Assembly (NCBI GenBank): GCA_036925085.1
Contig: JAUPFP010000219.1
Span: 1 to 64,000, forward strand
Source: Brachycybe producta
Taxonomy: Eukaryota; Arthropoda; Diplopoda; Playtdesmida; Andrognathidae
Reading direction: 5' to 3'
Length of the DNA: 64,000 nt
In this document: positions 25,656-38,925 of the stretch, piece after piece
Position numbering within the stretch: the first letter of the stretch is position 1
Layout: the number at the start of each line of letters is the position of its first letter
Made by a program: the position numbers and the translations under genes
The notes under the pieces: generated by a model
The model's input: the letters and a program-made list of their open reading frames with translations, nothing else
Told to the model about the DNA's origin: nothing
Database searches by the model: none

Positions 25656-27847
25656 GTTTAAGTTTAAGTAAAGTTAAAGTTGAAGTTGAAATTGAAGTTC
25701 AAATTGAAGTTGAAATTGAATTTGAAGTTAAGTTTGAATTTGAAATTGAAGTTGAAATTGAAGTTGAAATTGAAGTTGAAATTGAAGTTGAAATTGATGT
25801 TAAAATTGAAGTTGAAATTGAAGTTGAAATTGAAATTTAAAATTGAAGTTGAAATTGAAGTTAAAATTAAAGTTGAAATTGAAGTTGAAATTGAAGTTGA
25901 AATTGAAGTTAAAATTGAAGTTTAAGTTTAAGTAAAGTTAAAGTTGAAGTTGAATTTGAATTTGAAGTTGAACTTGAAAGTGAAGTTGAAGTTGAAATTG
26001 ACGTTGAAGTTGAAGTTAAGTTGAAGTTGAAATTAAGTTTGAAATTGAAGTTGAAGTTGAAGTTGAAACTGAAGTTGAATTTGAAGGTGAACTTGAAAGT
26101 GAAGTTGAAGTTGAAATTGAAGTTGAAATTGAAGTTGAAATTGAAGTTGAAATTGAAGTTGAAATTGAAGTTGAAATTGAAGTTGAAATTGAAGTTGAAA
26201 TTGAAGTTGAAATTGAAGTTGAAATTGATGTTAAAATTGAAGTTGAAATTGAAGTTGAAATTGAAGTTGAAATTGAAAGTTAAAATTGAAGTTAAAATTG
26301 AAGTTGAAATTGAAGTAGAAATTGAAGTTGAAATTGAAGTTGAAATTAAAACTGAAGTTGAAATTAAATTTGAAATTGAAGTTGAAATTGAAGTTAAAAT
26401 TGAAGGTGAAATTGAAGTTGAAATTTAAGTTGAAATTTAAGTTGAAATTGAAGTTAAAATTGAAGTTGAAATTGAATTTGAAAATTGAAGTTGAAATTGA
26501 AGTTGAAATTGAAGTTGAAATTGAAGTTTGAAATTGGAGTTGAAATTGGAAGTTGAAATTGAAGTTGAAATTGAAGTTGAAATTGAAGTTGAAATTGAAG
26601 TTGAAATTGAAGTTGAAATTGAAATTGAAATTGAAGTTGAAATTAAAGTTGAAGTTGAAATTGAAGTTGAAATTGAAGTTGAAACTGAAGTTGAAATTTA
26701 AGTTGAAATTGAAGTTGAAATTGAAGTTAAAATTGAAGTTGAAATTTAAGTTGAAATTTAAGTTGAAATTGAAGTTGAAATTGATGTTAAAATTGAAGTT
26801 GATATTGAATTTGAAATTGAAGTTGAAATTGAAGTTGAAAATTGGAGTTGAAATTGAAGTTGAAATTGAAGTTGAAATTGAAGTTGAAATTGAAGTTGAA
26901 ATTGAAGTTAAAATTGAAGTTGAAAATGAAGTTGAAATTGAAGTTGAATTTGAATTTGAAATTGAAGTTGAAATTGAAGTTGAAATTGGAGGTGAAATTG
27001 AAGTTGAAATTGAAGTTGAAATTGAAGTTGAATTTGAAGGTGAACTTGAAAGTGAAGTTGAAGTTGAAATTGAAGTTGAAATTGAAGTTGAAATTGATGT
27101 TAAAATTGAAGTTGAAATTTAAGTTGAAATTTAAGTTGAAATTGAAGTTGAAATTGATGTTAAAATTGAAGTTGAAATTGAAGTTGAAATTGAAGTTTGA
27201 AATTGAAGTTGAGAAATTGAAGTTGAAATTGAAGTTGAAATTGAAGTTGAAATTGAAGTTGAAATTGAAGTTGAAATTGAAGTTGAAATTGAAGTTGAAA
27301 TTGAAGTTAAAATTGAAGTTGAAAATGAAGTTGAAATTGAAGTTGAAATTGAAGTTAAAATTGAAGTTAAAATTGAAGTTGAAAATGAAGTTGAAATTGA
27401 AGTTGAAATTGAAGTTGAAATTGAATTTGAAATTGAAGTTGAAATTGAAGTTGAAATTGGAGTTGAAATTGAAGTTGAAATTGAAGTTGAAATTGGAGTT
27501 GAAATTGAAGTTGAAATTGAAGTTAAAATTGAAGTTGAAAATTGAAGTTGAAATTGAAGTTGAATTTGAATTTGAAATTGAAGTTGAAATTGGAGGTGAA
27601 ATTGAAGTTGAAATTGGAGGTGAAATTGAAGTTGAAATTGAAGTTGAAATTGAAGTTGAATTTGAAGGTGAACTTGAAAGTGAAGTTGAAGTTGAAATTG
27701 AAGTTGAAATTGAAGTTGAAATTGATGTTAAAATTGAAGTTGAAATTGAAGTTGAAATTGAAGTTGAAATTGAAGTTGAAATTGAAAGTTAAAATTGAAG
27801 TTAAAATTGAAGTTGAAATTAAAGTTGAAATTGAAGTTAAAATTGAA
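25656..27847 (+). repeat. 2.19-kb higher-order unit, copy 2 (2192 bp)
   Basis: Same order as the preceding unit at an offset of 2186 bp. Between about 26.52 and 27.55 kb it has seven private added bases (near 26527, 26549, 26839, 27197, 27212 (two) and 27540) and a GATATTG substitution near 26810. It lacks the single private insertion of copy 1. Seven minus one gives the observed 6-bp length difference, so the two units are otherwise equal in length. Confidence 0.87.
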
Positions 27848-29696
27848 GTTTAAGTTTAAGTAAAGTTAAAGTTGAAGTTGAAATTGAAGTTCAAATTGAA
27901 GTTGAAATTGAATTTGAAGTTAAGTTTGAATTTGAAATTGAAGTTGAAATTGAAGTTGAAATTGAAGTTGAAATTGAAGTTGAAATTGATGTTAAAATTG
28001 AAGTTGAAATTGAAGTTGAAATTGAAATTTAAAATTGAAGTTGAAATTGAAGTTAAAATTAAAGTTGAAATTGAAGTTGAAATTGAAGTTGAAATTGAAG
28101 TTAAAATTGAAGTTTAAGTTTAAGTAAAGTTAAAGTTGAAGTTGAATTTGAATTTGAAGTTGAACTTGAAAGTGAAGTTGAAGTTGAAATTGACGTTGAA
28201 GTTGAAGTTAAGTTGAAGTTGAAATTAAGTTTGAAATTGAAGTTGAAGTTGAAGTTGAAACTGAAGTTGAATTTGAAGGTGAACTTGAAAGTGAAGTTGA
28301 AGTTGAAATTGAAGTTGAAATTGAAGTTGAAATTGAAGTTGAAATTGAAGTTGAAATTGAAGTTGAAATTGAAGTTGAAATTGAAGTTGAAATTGAAGTT
28401 GAAATTGAAGTTGAAATTGATGTTAAAATTGAAGTTGAAATTGAAGTTGAAATTGAAGTTGAAATTGAAAGTTAAAATTGAAGTTAAAATTGAAGTTGAA
28501 ATTGAAGTAGAAATTGAAGTTGAAATTGAAGTTGAAATTAAAACTGAAGTTGAAATTAAATTTGAAATTGAAGTTGAAATTGAAGTTAAAATTGAAGTTG
28601 AAATTGAAGTTGAAATTTAAGTTGAAATTTAAGTTGAAATTGAAGTTAAAATTCAAGTTGAAATTGAATTTGAAAATTGAAGTTGAAATTGAAGTTGAAA
28701 TTGAAGTTGAAATTGAAGTTGAAATTGGAGTTGAAATTGGAGTTGAAATTGAAGTTGAAATTGAAGTTGAAATTGAAGTTGAAATTGAAGTTGAAATTGA
28801 AGTTGAAATTGAAATTGAAATTGAAGTTGAAATTAAAGTTGAAGTTGAAATTGAAGTTGAAATTGAAGTTGAAACTGAAGTTGAAATTTAAGTTGAAATT
28901 GAAGTTGAAATTGAAGTTAAAATTGAAGTTGAAATTTAAGTTGAAATTTAAGTTGAAATTGAAGTTGAAATTGATGTTAAAATTGAAGTTGAAATTGAAT
29001 TTGAAATTGAAGTTGAAATTGAAGTTGAAATTGGAGTTGAAATTGAAGTTGAAATTGAAGTTGAAATTGAAGTTGAAATTGAAGTTGAAATTGAAGTTAA
29101 AATTGAAGTTGAAAATGAAGTTGAAATTGAAGTTGAATTTGAATTTGAAATTGAAGTTGAAATTGAAGTTGAAATTGGAGGTGAAATTGAAGTTGAAATT
29201 GAAGTTGAAATTGAAGTTGAATTTGAAGGTGAACTTGAAAGTGAAGTTGAAGTTGAAATTGAAGTTGAAATTGAAGTTGAAATTGATGTTAAAATTGAAG
29301 TTGAAATTTAAGTTGAAATTTAAGTTGAAATTGAAGTTGAAATTGATGTTAAAATTGAAGTTGAAATTGAAGTTGAAATTGAAGTTGAAATTGAAGTTGA
29401 AATTGAAGTTGAAATTGAAGTTGAAATTGAAGTTGAAATTGAAGTTGAAATTGAAGTTGAAATTGAAGTTGAAATTGAAGTTGAAATTGAAGTTGAAATT
29501 GAAGTTGAAATTGAAATTAAAATTGAAGTCGAAATTGAAGTTGAAATTGAAGTTGAAATTGAAGTTGAAATTGAAGTTGAAATTGAAGTTGAAATTGAAG
29601 TTGAAATTGAAGTTGAAATTGAAGTTGAAATTGAAAGTTAAAATTGAAGTTAAAATTGAAGTTGAAATTAAAGTTGAAATTGAAGTTAAAATTGAA
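27848..29696 (+). repeat. 2.19-kb higher-order unit, copy 3, shortened (1849 bp)
   Basis: Modules of 264 and 1585 bp. The first about 1.5 kb matches the two preceding units, with a private ATTCAAG near 28653. The distal GGAGGT pair and the GGAGTT series are replaced by a plain dodecamer run with GTCGAAATT near 29529. This end resembles the right part of the module at 5730-6957, so the unit appears to have switched into another module type. Confidence 0.83.
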
Positions 29697-29960
29697 GTTT
29701 AAGTTTAAGTAAAGTTAAAGTTGAAGTTGAAATTGAAGTTCAAATTGAAGTTGAAATTGAATTTGAAGTTAAGTTTGAATTTGAAATTGAAGTTGAAATT
29801 GAAGTTGAAATTGAAGTTGAAATTGATGTTAAAATTGAAGTTGAAATTGAAGTTGAAATTGAAGTTGAAATTGAAAGTTAAAATTGAAGTTGAAATTGAA
29901 ATTAAAATTAAAGTTGAAATTGAAGTTGAAATTGAAGTTGAAATTGAAGTTAAAATTGAA
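29697..29960 (+). repeat. 264-bp module, GAAATTAAAATTAAAG subtype
   Basis: It opens like other 264-type modules with GAAGTTCAAATT and GATGTTAAAATT. Its +1 defect is GAAAGTTAAAATT rather than GAAATTTAAAATT, and GAAATTAAAATTAAAG follows. The subtype is also found at 747-1012 and 6958-7223, each time directly left of a module of about 1050 bp, and so marks the start of a cassette. Confidence 0.85.
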
Positions 29961-32298
29961 GTTTAAGTTTAAGTAAAGTTAAAGTTGAAGTTGAATTTGA
30001 ATTTGAAGTTGAACTTGAAAGTGAAGTTGAAGTTGAAATTGACGTTGAAGTTGAAGTTAAGTTGAAGTTGAAATTGAATTTGAAATTGAAGTTGAAATTG
30101 AAGTTGAAATTGAAGTTGAAATTGAAGTTGAAATTGGAGTTGAAATTGAAGTTGAAATTGAAGTTGAAATTGAAGTTGAAATTGAAGTTGAAATTGAAAT
30201 TGAAATTGAAGTTGAAATTAAAGTTGAAGTTGAAATTGAAGTTGAAATTGAAGTTGAAACTGAAGTTGAAATTGAAGTTGAAATTGAAGTTGAAATTGAA
30301 GTTAAAATTGAAGTTGAAATTGAAGTTGAAATTGAAGTTGAAATTGAAGCTGAAATTGATGTTAAAATTGAAGTTGAAATTGAAGTTGAAATTGAAGTTG
30401 AAATTGAAGTTGAAATTGAAGTTGAAATTGAAATTAAAATTGAAGTCGAAATTGAAGTTGAAATTGAAGTTGAAATTGAAGTTGAAATTGAAGTTGAAAT
30501 TGAAGTTGAAATTGGAGTTGAAATTGAAGTTGAAATTGAAGTTAAAATTGAAGTTGAAAATGAAGTTGAAATTGAAGTTGAAATTAAAGTTGAAATTGAA
30601 TTTGAAATTGAAGTTGAAATTGAAGTTGAAATTGGAGTTGAAATTGAAGTTGAAATTGAAGTTGAAATTGAAGTTGAAATTGAAGTTGAAATTGAAGTTA
30701 AAATTGAAGTTGAAAATGAAGTTGAAATTGAAGTTGAATTTGAATTTGAAATTGAAGTTGAAATTGAAGTTGAAATTGGAGGTGAAATTGAAGTTGAAAT
30801 TGAAGTTGAAATTGAAGTTGAATTTGAAGGTGAACTTGAAAGTGAAGTTGAAGTTGAAATTGAAGTTGAAATTGAAGTTGAAATTGATGTTAAAATTGAA
30901 GTTGAAATTGAAGTTGAAATTGAAGTTGAAATTGAAGTTGAAATTGAAAGTTAAAATTGAAGTTGAAATTGAAGTTGAAATTAAAGTTGAAATTGAAGTT
31001 AAAATTGAAGTTTAAGTTTAAGTAAAGTTAAAGTTGAAGTTGAAATTGAAGTTGAAATTGAAGTTGAAATTGAAGTTGAAATTGAAGTTGAATTTGAATT
31101 TGAAATTGAAGTTGAAATTGAAGTTGAAATTGGAGGTGAAATTGAAGTTGAAATTGAAGTTGAAATTGAAGTTTAATTTGAAGGTGAACTTGAAAGTGAA
31201 GTTGAAGTTGAAATTGAAGTTGAATTTGAATTTGAAATTGAAGTTGAAATTGAAGTTGAAATTGAAGTTGAAATTGAAGTTGAAATTGAAGTTGAAATTG
31301 AAGTTGAAATTGAAGTTGAAATTGAAGTTGAAATTGAAGTTGAAATTGAAGTTAAAATTGAAGTTGAAAATGAAGTTGAAATTGAAGTTAAAATTGAAGT
31401 TGAAAATGAAGTTGAAATTGAAGTTGAATTTGAATTTGAAATTGAAGTTGAAATTGAAGTTAAAATTGAAGTTTAATTTGAAGGTGAACTTGAAAGTGAA
31501 GTTGAAGTTGAAATTGAAGTTGAATTTGAATTTGAAATTGATGTTGAAATTGAAGTTGAAATTGAAGTTGAAATTGAAGTTGAAATTGAAGTTGAAATTG
31601 AAGTTAAAATTGAAGTTGAAATTGAAGTTGAAAGTGAAGTTGAAATTGAAGTTGAAATTGATGTTAAAATTGAAGTTGAAATTGAAGTTGAAATTGAAGT
31701 TGAAATTGAAGTTGAAATTGAAGTTGAAATTGAAGTTGAAATTGAAGTTGAAATTGAAGTTGAAATTGAAGTTGAAATTGAAGTTAAAATTGAAGTTGAA
31801 AATGAAGTTGAAATTGAAGTTGAATTTGAATTTGAAATTGAAGTTGAAATTGAAGTTGAAATTGGAGGTGAAATTGAAGTTGAAATTGAAGTTGAAATTG
31901 AAGTTGAATTTGAAGGTGAACTTGAAAGTGAAGTTGAAGTTGAAATTGAAGTTGAAATTGAAGTTGAAATTGATGTTAAAATTGAAGTTGAAATTGAAGT
32001 TGAAATTGAAGTTGAAATTGAAAGTTAAAATTGAAGTTGAAATTGAAGTTGAATTTAAAGTGGAAATTGAAGTTAAAATTGAAGTTTAAGTTTAAGTAAA
32101 GTTAAAGTTGAAGTTGAAATTGAAGTTCAAATTGAAGTTGAAATTGAATTTGAAGTTAAGTTTGAATTTGAAATTGAAGTTGAAATTGAAGTTGAAATTG
32201 AAGTTGAAATTGATGTTAAAATTGAAGTTGAAATTGAAGTTAAAATTAAAGTTGAAATTGAAGTTGAAATTGAAGTTGAAATTGAAGTTAAAATTGAA
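29961..32298 (+). repeat. 2.35-kb higher-order unit, copy 1 (1049-1074-215)
   Basis: Modules of 1049, 1074 and 215 bp. The 1049-bp module carries GAAGCTGAAATTGATG near 30347, GTCGAAATT near 30448 and GGAGGT near 30779, and starts with GAAATTGAATTTG after GTTAAGTTG. The 1074-bp module holds two GAAGTTTAATTTGAAGG blocks. The unit repeats immediately at 32299. The same three-module order, with indels, is present at 1013-3588 and 7224-9687. Confidence 0.9.
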
Positions 32299-34672
32299 GT
32301 TTAAGTTTAAGTAAAGTTAAAGTTGAAGTTGAATTTGAATTTGAAGTTGAACTTGAAAGTGAAGTTGAAGTTGAAATTGACGTTGAAGTTGAAGTTAAGT
32401 TGAAGTTGAAATTAAGTTTGAAATTGAAGTTGAAGTTGAAGTTGAAATTGAAGTTGAAATTGAAGTTGAAATTGGAGTTGAAATTGAAGTTGAAATTGAA
32501 GTTGAAATTGAAGTTGAAATTGAAGTTGAAATTGAAATTGAAATTGAAGTTGAAATTAAAGTTGAAGTTGAAATTGAAGTTGAAATTGAAGTTGAAACTG
32601 AAGTTGAAATTGAAGTTGAAATTGAAGTTGAAATTGAAGTTAAAATTGAAGTTGAAATTGAAGTTGAAATTGAAGTTGAAATTGAAGCTGAAATTGATGT
32701 TAAAATTGAAGTTGAAATTGAAGTTGAAATTGAAGTTGAAATTGAAGTTGAAATTGAAGTTGAAATTGAAATTAAAATTGAAGTCGAAATTGAAGTTGAA
32801 ATTGAAGTTGAAATTGAAGTTGAAATTGAAGTTGAAATTGAAGTTGAAATTGGAGTTGAAATTGAAGTTGAAATTGAAGTTAAAATTGAAGTTGAAAATG
32901 AAGTTGAAATTGAAGTTGAAATTAAAGTTGAAATTGAATTTGAAATTGAAGTTGAAATTGAAGTTGAAATTGGAGTTGAAATTGAAGTTGAAATTGAAGT
33001 TGAAATTGAAGTTGAAATTGAAGTTGAAATTGAAGTTAAAATTGAAGTTGAAAATGAAGTTGAAATTGAAGTTGAATTTGAATTTGAAATTGAAGTTGAA
33101 ATTGAAGTTGAAATTGGAGGTGAAATTGAAGTTGAAATTGAAGTTGAAATTGAAGTTGAATTTGAAGGTGAACTTGAAAGTGAAGTTGAAGTTGAAATTG
33201 AAGTTGAAATTGAAGTTGAAATTGATGTTAAAATTGAAGTTGAAATTGAAGTTGAAATTGAAGTTGAAATTGAAGTTGAAATTGAAAGTTAAAATTGAAG
33301 TTGAAATTGAAGTTGAAATTAAAGTTGAAATTGAAGTTAAAATTGAAGTTTAAGTTTAAGTAAAGTTAAAGTTGAAGTTGAAATTGAAGTTGAAATTGAA
33401 GTTGAAATTGAAGTTGAAATTGAAGTTGAAATTGAAGTTGAAATTGAAGTTAAAATTAAAGTTGAAAATGAAGTTGAAATTGAAGTTGAATTTGAATTTG
33501 AAATTGAAGTTGAAATTGAAGTTGAAATTGGAGGTGAAATTGAAGTTGAAATTGAAGTTGAAATTGAAGTTTAATTTGAAGGTGAACTTGAAAGTGAAGT
33601 TGAAGTTGAAATTGAAGTTGAATTTGAATTTGAAATTGAAGTTGAAATTGAAGTTGAAATTGAAGTTGAAATTGAAGTTGAAATTGAAGTTGAAATTGAA
33701 GTTGAAATTGAAGTTGAAATTGAAGTTAAAATTGAAGTTGAAAATGAAGTTGAAATTGAAGTTAAAATTGAAGTTGAAAATGAAGTTGAAATTGAAGTTG
33801 AATTTGAATTTGAAATTGAAGTTGAAATTGAAGTTAAAATTGAAGTTTAATTTGAAGGTGAACTTGAAAGTGAAGTTGAAGTTGAAATTGAAGTTGAATT
33901 TGAATTTGAAATTGATGTTGAAATTGAAGTTGAAATTGAAGTTGAAATTGAAGTTGAAATTGAAGTTGAAATTGAAGTTAAAATTGAAGTTGAAATTGAA
34001 GTTGAAAGTGAAGTTGAAATTGAAGTTGAAATTGATGTTAAAATTGAAGTTGAAATTGAAGTTGAAATTGAAGTTGAAATTGAAGTTGAAATTGAAGTTG
34101 AAATTGAAGTTGAAATTGAAGTTGAAATTGAAGTTGAAATTGAAGTTGAAATTGAAGTTAAAATTGAAGTTGAAAATGAAGTTGAAATTGAAGTTGAATT
34201 TGAATTTGAAATTGAAGTTGAAATTGAAGTTGAAATTGGAGGTGAAATTGAAGTTGAAATTGAAGTTGAAATTGAAGTTGAATTTGAAGGTGAACTTGAA
34301 AGTGAAGTTGAAGTTGAAATTGAAGTTGAAATTGAAGTTGAAATTGATGTTAAAATTGAAGTTGAAATTGAAGTTGAAATTGAAGTTGAAATTGAAAGTT
34401 AAAATTGAAGTTGAAATTGAAGTTGAATTTAAAGTGGAAATTGAAGTTAAAATTGAAGTTTAAGTTTAAGTAAAGTTAAAGTTGAAGTTGAAATTGAAGT
34501 TCAAATTGAAGTTGAAATTGAATTTGAAGTTAAGTTTGAATTTGAAATTGAAGTTGAAATTGAAGTTGAAATTGAAGTTGAAATTGATGTTAAAATTGAA
34601 GTTGAAATTGAAGTTAAAATTAAAGTTGAAATTGAAGTTGAAATTGAAGTTGAAATTGAAGTTAAAATTGAA
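32299..34672 (+). repeat. 2.35-kb higher-order unit, copy 2 (1049-1110-215)
   Basis: Same three modules as the preceding unit. The middle module is longer by a net 36 bp, exactly three dodecamers, in keeping with a GTTAAAATTAAAG stretch near 33450 that copy 1 lacks. The opening differs too: AAGTTTGAAATT here against GAATTTGAAATT in copy 1, with no change in length. The private GATGTTGAAATTG variant (near 33914) is shared with copy 1 (near 31540). Confidence 0.9.
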
Positions 34673-36020
34673 GTTTAAGTTTAAGTAAAGTTAAAGTTGA
34701 AGTTGAATTTGAATTTGAAGTTGAACTTGAAAGTGAAGTTGAAGTTGAAATTGACGTTGAAGTTGAAGTTAAGTTGAAGTTGAAATTAAGTTTGAAATTG
34801 AAGTTGAAGTTGAAATTAAAGTTAAAATTGAAGTTAAATTTGAAGTTGAAATTGAAGTTGAAATTGAAGTTGAAATTGAAGTTGAAACTGAAGTTGAATT
34901 TGAAGGTGAACTTGAAAGTGAAGTTGAAGTTGAAATTGAAGTTAAAATTAAAGTTGAAATTGAAGTTGAAATTGAAGTTGAAATTGAAGTTGAAATTGAA
35001 GTTAAAATTGAAGTTTAAGTTTAAGTAAAGTTAAAGTTGAAGTTGAATTTGAATTTGAAGTTGAACTTGAAAGTGAAGTTGAAGTTGAAATTGACGTTGA
35101 AGTTGAAGTTAAGTTGAAGTTGAAATTAAGTTTGAAATTGAAGTTGAAGTTGAAATTAAAGTTAAAATTGAAGTTAAATTTGAAGTTGAAATTGAAGTTG
35201 AAATTGAAGTTGAAATTGAAGTTGAAACTGAAGTTGAATTTGAAGGTGAACTTGAAAGTGAAGTTGAAGTTGAAATTGAAGTTGAAATTAAAGTTGAAAT
35301 TGAAGTTGAAATTGAAGTTGAAATTGAAGTTGAAATTGAAGTTGAAATTGAAGTTGAAATTAATGTTAAAATTGAAGTTGAAATTGAAGTTGAAATTGAA
35401 GTTGAAATTGAAAGTTAAAATTGAAGTTAAAATTGAAGTTGAAATTGAAGTAGAAATTGAAGTTGAAATTGAAGTTGAAATTAAAACTGAAGTTGAAATT
35501 AAATTTGAAATTGAAGTTGAAATTGAAGTTAAAATTGAAGTTAAAATTGAAGTTGAAAATGAAGTTGAAATTGAAGTTGAAATTGAAGTTGAAATTGAAT
35601 TTGAAATTGAAGTTGAAATTGAAGTTGAAATTGGAGTTGAAATTGAAGTTGAAATTGAAGTTGAAATTGGAGTTGAAATTGAAGTTGAAATTGAAGTTAA
35701 AATTGAAGTTGAAAATGAAGTTGAAATTGAAGTTGAATTTGAATTTGAAATTGAAGTTGAAATTGGAGGTGAAATTGAAGTTAAAATTGGAGGTGAAATT
35801 GAAGTTGAAATTGAAGTTGAAATTGAAGTTGAATTTGAAGGTGAACTTGAAAGTGAAGTTGAAGTTGAAATTGAAGTTGAAATTGAAGTTGAAATTGATG
35901 TTAAAATTGAAGTTGAAATTGAAGTTGAAATTGAAGTTGAAATTGAAGTTGAAATTGAAAGTTAAAATTGAAGTTAAAATTGAAGTTGAAATTAAAGTTG
36001 AAATTGAAGTTAAAATTGAA
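34673..36020 (+). repeat. 340-bp and 1008-bp modules
   Basis: The 340-bp module is a 316-type with two extra dodecamers and GAAGTTAAAATTAAAG near its end. The 1008-bp module starts the same way, then passes GAAGTAGAAATT near 35449, the GGAGTT pair, GGAGGT near 35765 and 35789, and GATGTTAAAATT before GAAAGTTAAAATT. It corresponds to 10016-11632 (longer) and 58842-59749 (shorter, indel-bearing). Confidence 0.82.
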
Positions 36021-37801
36021 GTTTAAGTTTAAGTAAAGTTAAAGTTGAAGTTGAAATTGAAGTTCAAATTGAAGTTGAAATTGAATTTGAAGTTAAGTTT
36101 GAATTTGAAATTGAAGTTGAAATTGAAGTTGAAATTGAAGTTGAAATTGATGTTAAAATTGAAGTTGAAATTGAAGTTGAAATTGAAGTTGAAATTGAAA
36201 TTTAAAATTGAAGTTTAAGTTTAAGTAAAGTTAAAGTTGAAGTTGAATTTGAATTTGAAGTTGAACTTGAAAGTGAAGTTGAAGTTGAAATTGACGTTGA
36301 AGTTGAAGTTAAGTTGAAGTTGAAATTAAGTTTGAAATTGAAGTTGAAGTTGAAATTAAAGTTAAAATTGAAGTTAAATTTGAAGTTGAAATTGAAGTTG
36401 AAATTGAAGTTGAAATTGAAGTTGAAACTGAAGTTGAATTTGAAGGTGAACTTGAAAGTGAAGTTGAAGTTGAAATTGAAGTTGAAATTGAAGTTGAAAT
36501 TGAAGTTGAAATTGAAGTTGAAATTGAAGTTGAAATTGAAGTTGAAATTGAAGTTGAAATTGAAGTTGAAATTAATGTTAAAATTGAAGTTGAAATTGAA
36601 GTTGAAATTGAAGTTGAAATTGAAGTTGAAATTGAAAGTTAAAATTGAAGTTAAAATTGAAGTTGAAATTGAAGTAGAAATTGAAGTTGAAATTGAAGTT
36701 GAAATTAAAACTGAAGTTGAAATTAAATTTGAAATTGAAGTTGAAATTGAAGTTAAAATTGAAGTTGAAATTTAAGTTGAAATTTAAGTTGAAATTGAAG
36801 TTAAAATTGAAGTTGAAATTGAATTTGAAATTGAAGTTGAAATTGAAGTTGAAATTGAAGTTGAAATTGAAGTTGAAATTGGAGTTGAAATTGAAGTTGA
36901 AATTGAAGTTGAAATTGAAGTTGAAATTGAAGTTGAAATTGAAATTGAAATTGAAGTTGAAATTAAAGTTGAAGTTGAAATTGAAGTTGAAATTGAAGTT
37001 GAAACTGAAGTTGAAATTTAAGTTGAAATTGAAGTTGAAATTGAAGTTAAAATTGAAGTTGAAATTTAAGTTGAAATTTAAGTTGAAATTGAAGTTGAAA
37101 TTGATGTTAAAATTGAAGTTGAAATTGAAGTTGAAATTGAAGTTGAAATTGAAGTTGAAATTGAAGTTGAAATTGAAGTTGAAATTGAAGTTGAAATTGA
37201 AGTTGAAATTGAAGTTGAAATTGAAGTTGAAATTGAAGTTGAAATTGAAGTTGAAATTGAAGTTGAAATTGAAGTTGAAATTGAAGTTGAAATTGAAATT
37301 AAAATTGAAGTCGAAATTGAAGTTGAAATTGAAGTTGAAATTGAAGTTGAAATTGAAGTTGAAATTGAAGTTGAAATTGAAGTTGAAATTGAAGTTGAAA
37401 TTGAAGTTGAAATTGAAGTTAAAATTGAAGTTAAAATTGAAGTTGAAAATGAAGTTGAAATTGAAGTTGAAATTGAAGTTGAAATTGAATTTGAAATTGA
37501 AGTTGAAATTGAAGTTGAAATTGGAGTTGAAATTGAAGTTGAAATTGAAGTTGAAATTGGAGTTGAAATTGAAGTTGAAATTGAAGTTAAAATTGAAGTT
37601 GAAAATGAAGTTGAAATTGAAGTTGAATTTGAATTTGAAATTGAAGTTTAAATTGGAGGTGAAATTGAAGTTGAAATTGGAGGTGAAATTGAAGTTGAAA
37701 TTGAAGTTGAAATTGAAGTTGAATTTGAAGGTGAACTTGAAAGTGAAGTTGAAGTTGAAATTGAAGTTGAAATTGAAGTTGAAATTGAAGTTAAAATTGA
37801 A

Positions 37802-38757
37802 GTTTAAGTTTAAGTAAAGTTAAAGTTGAAGTTGAATTTGAATTTGAAGTTGAACTTGAAAGTGAAGTTGAAGTTGAAATTGACGTTGAAGTTGAAGTTA
37901 AGTTGAAGTTGAAATTGAATTTGAAATTGAAGTTGAAATTGAAGTTGAAATTGAAGTTGAAATTGAAGTTAAAATTAAAGTTGAAAATGAAGTTGAAATT
38001 GAAGTTGAATTTGAATTTGAAATTGAAGTTGAAATTGAAGTTGAAATTGGAGGTGAAATTGAAGTTGAAATTGAAGTTGAAATTGAAGTTTAATTTGAAG
38101 GTGAACTTGAAAGTGAAGTTGAAGTTGAAATTGACGTTGAAGTTGAAGTTAAGTTGAAGTTGAAATTAAGTTTGAAATTGAAGTTGAAATTGAAGTTGAA
38201 TTTGAAGGTGAACTTGAAAGTGAAGTTGAAGTTGAAATTGAAGTTGAAATTGAAGTTGAAATTGAAGTTAAAATTGAAGTTTAAGTTTAAGTAAAGTTAA
38301 AGTTGAAGTTGAATTTGAATTTGAAGTTGAACTTGAAAGTGAAGTTGAAGTTGAAATTGACTTTGAAGTTGAAGTTCAAATTGAAGTTGAAATTGAAGTT
38401 GAAATTGAAGTTGAAATTGAAGTTGAAATTGAAGTTGAAATTGAAGTTGAATTTAAAGTGGAAATTGAAGTTAAAATTGAAGTTTAAGTTTAAGTAAAGT
38501 TAAAGTTGAAGTTGAAATTGAAGTTCAAATTGAAGTTGAAATTGAATTTGAAGTTAAGTTTGAATTTGAAATTGAAGTTGAAATTGAAGTTGAAATTGAA
38601 GTTGAAATTGATGTTAAAATTGAAGTTGAAATTGAAGTTGAAATTGAAGTTGAAATTGAAGTTGAAATTGAAATTTAAAATTGAAGTTGAAATTGAAGTT
38701 AAAATTAAAGTTGAAATTGAAGTTGAAATTGAAGTTGAAATTGAAGTTAAAATTGAA
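37802..38757 (+). repeat. Module trio 477-203-276, copy 2
   Basis: Spacing and internal variants are the same as at 13221-14176, at an offset of 24,581 bp. The 203-bp module has the private GACTTTG in place of GACGTTG, removing its CpG. Confidence 0.9.
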
Positions 38758-38900
38758 GTTTAAGTTTAAGTAAAGTTAAAGTTGAAGTTGAATTTGAATT
38801 TGAAGTTGAACTTGAAAGTGAAGTTGAAGTTGAAATTGACGTTGAAGTTGAAGTTAAGTTGAAGTTGAAATTAAGTTTGAAATTGAAGTTGAAATTGAAG

Positions 38901-38925
38901 TTGAATTTGAAGTTGAAGTTGAAGT
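38901..38925 (+). other. Deletion joint fusing a 226/238-type module to a 1200-type module
   Basis: In the 1199-bp module (38758-39956) the start is 226/238-type (AAGTTTGAAATT), but GAATTTGAAG runs straight into TTGAAGTTGAAG of the 1200-type. The second half of the small module and one punctuation element are missing. Compared with the separate pair at 14177-15602 (226+1200), about 227 bp are absent. Confidence 0.78.

Noticed and set aside
34774-35965. Glu-Val-Glu-Ile open stretches as acidic beta-repeat proteins
   Set aside because: They are the same DNA read one base over and overlap the Leu-Lys frames, switching only where a 5- or 7-bp unit shifts the register.
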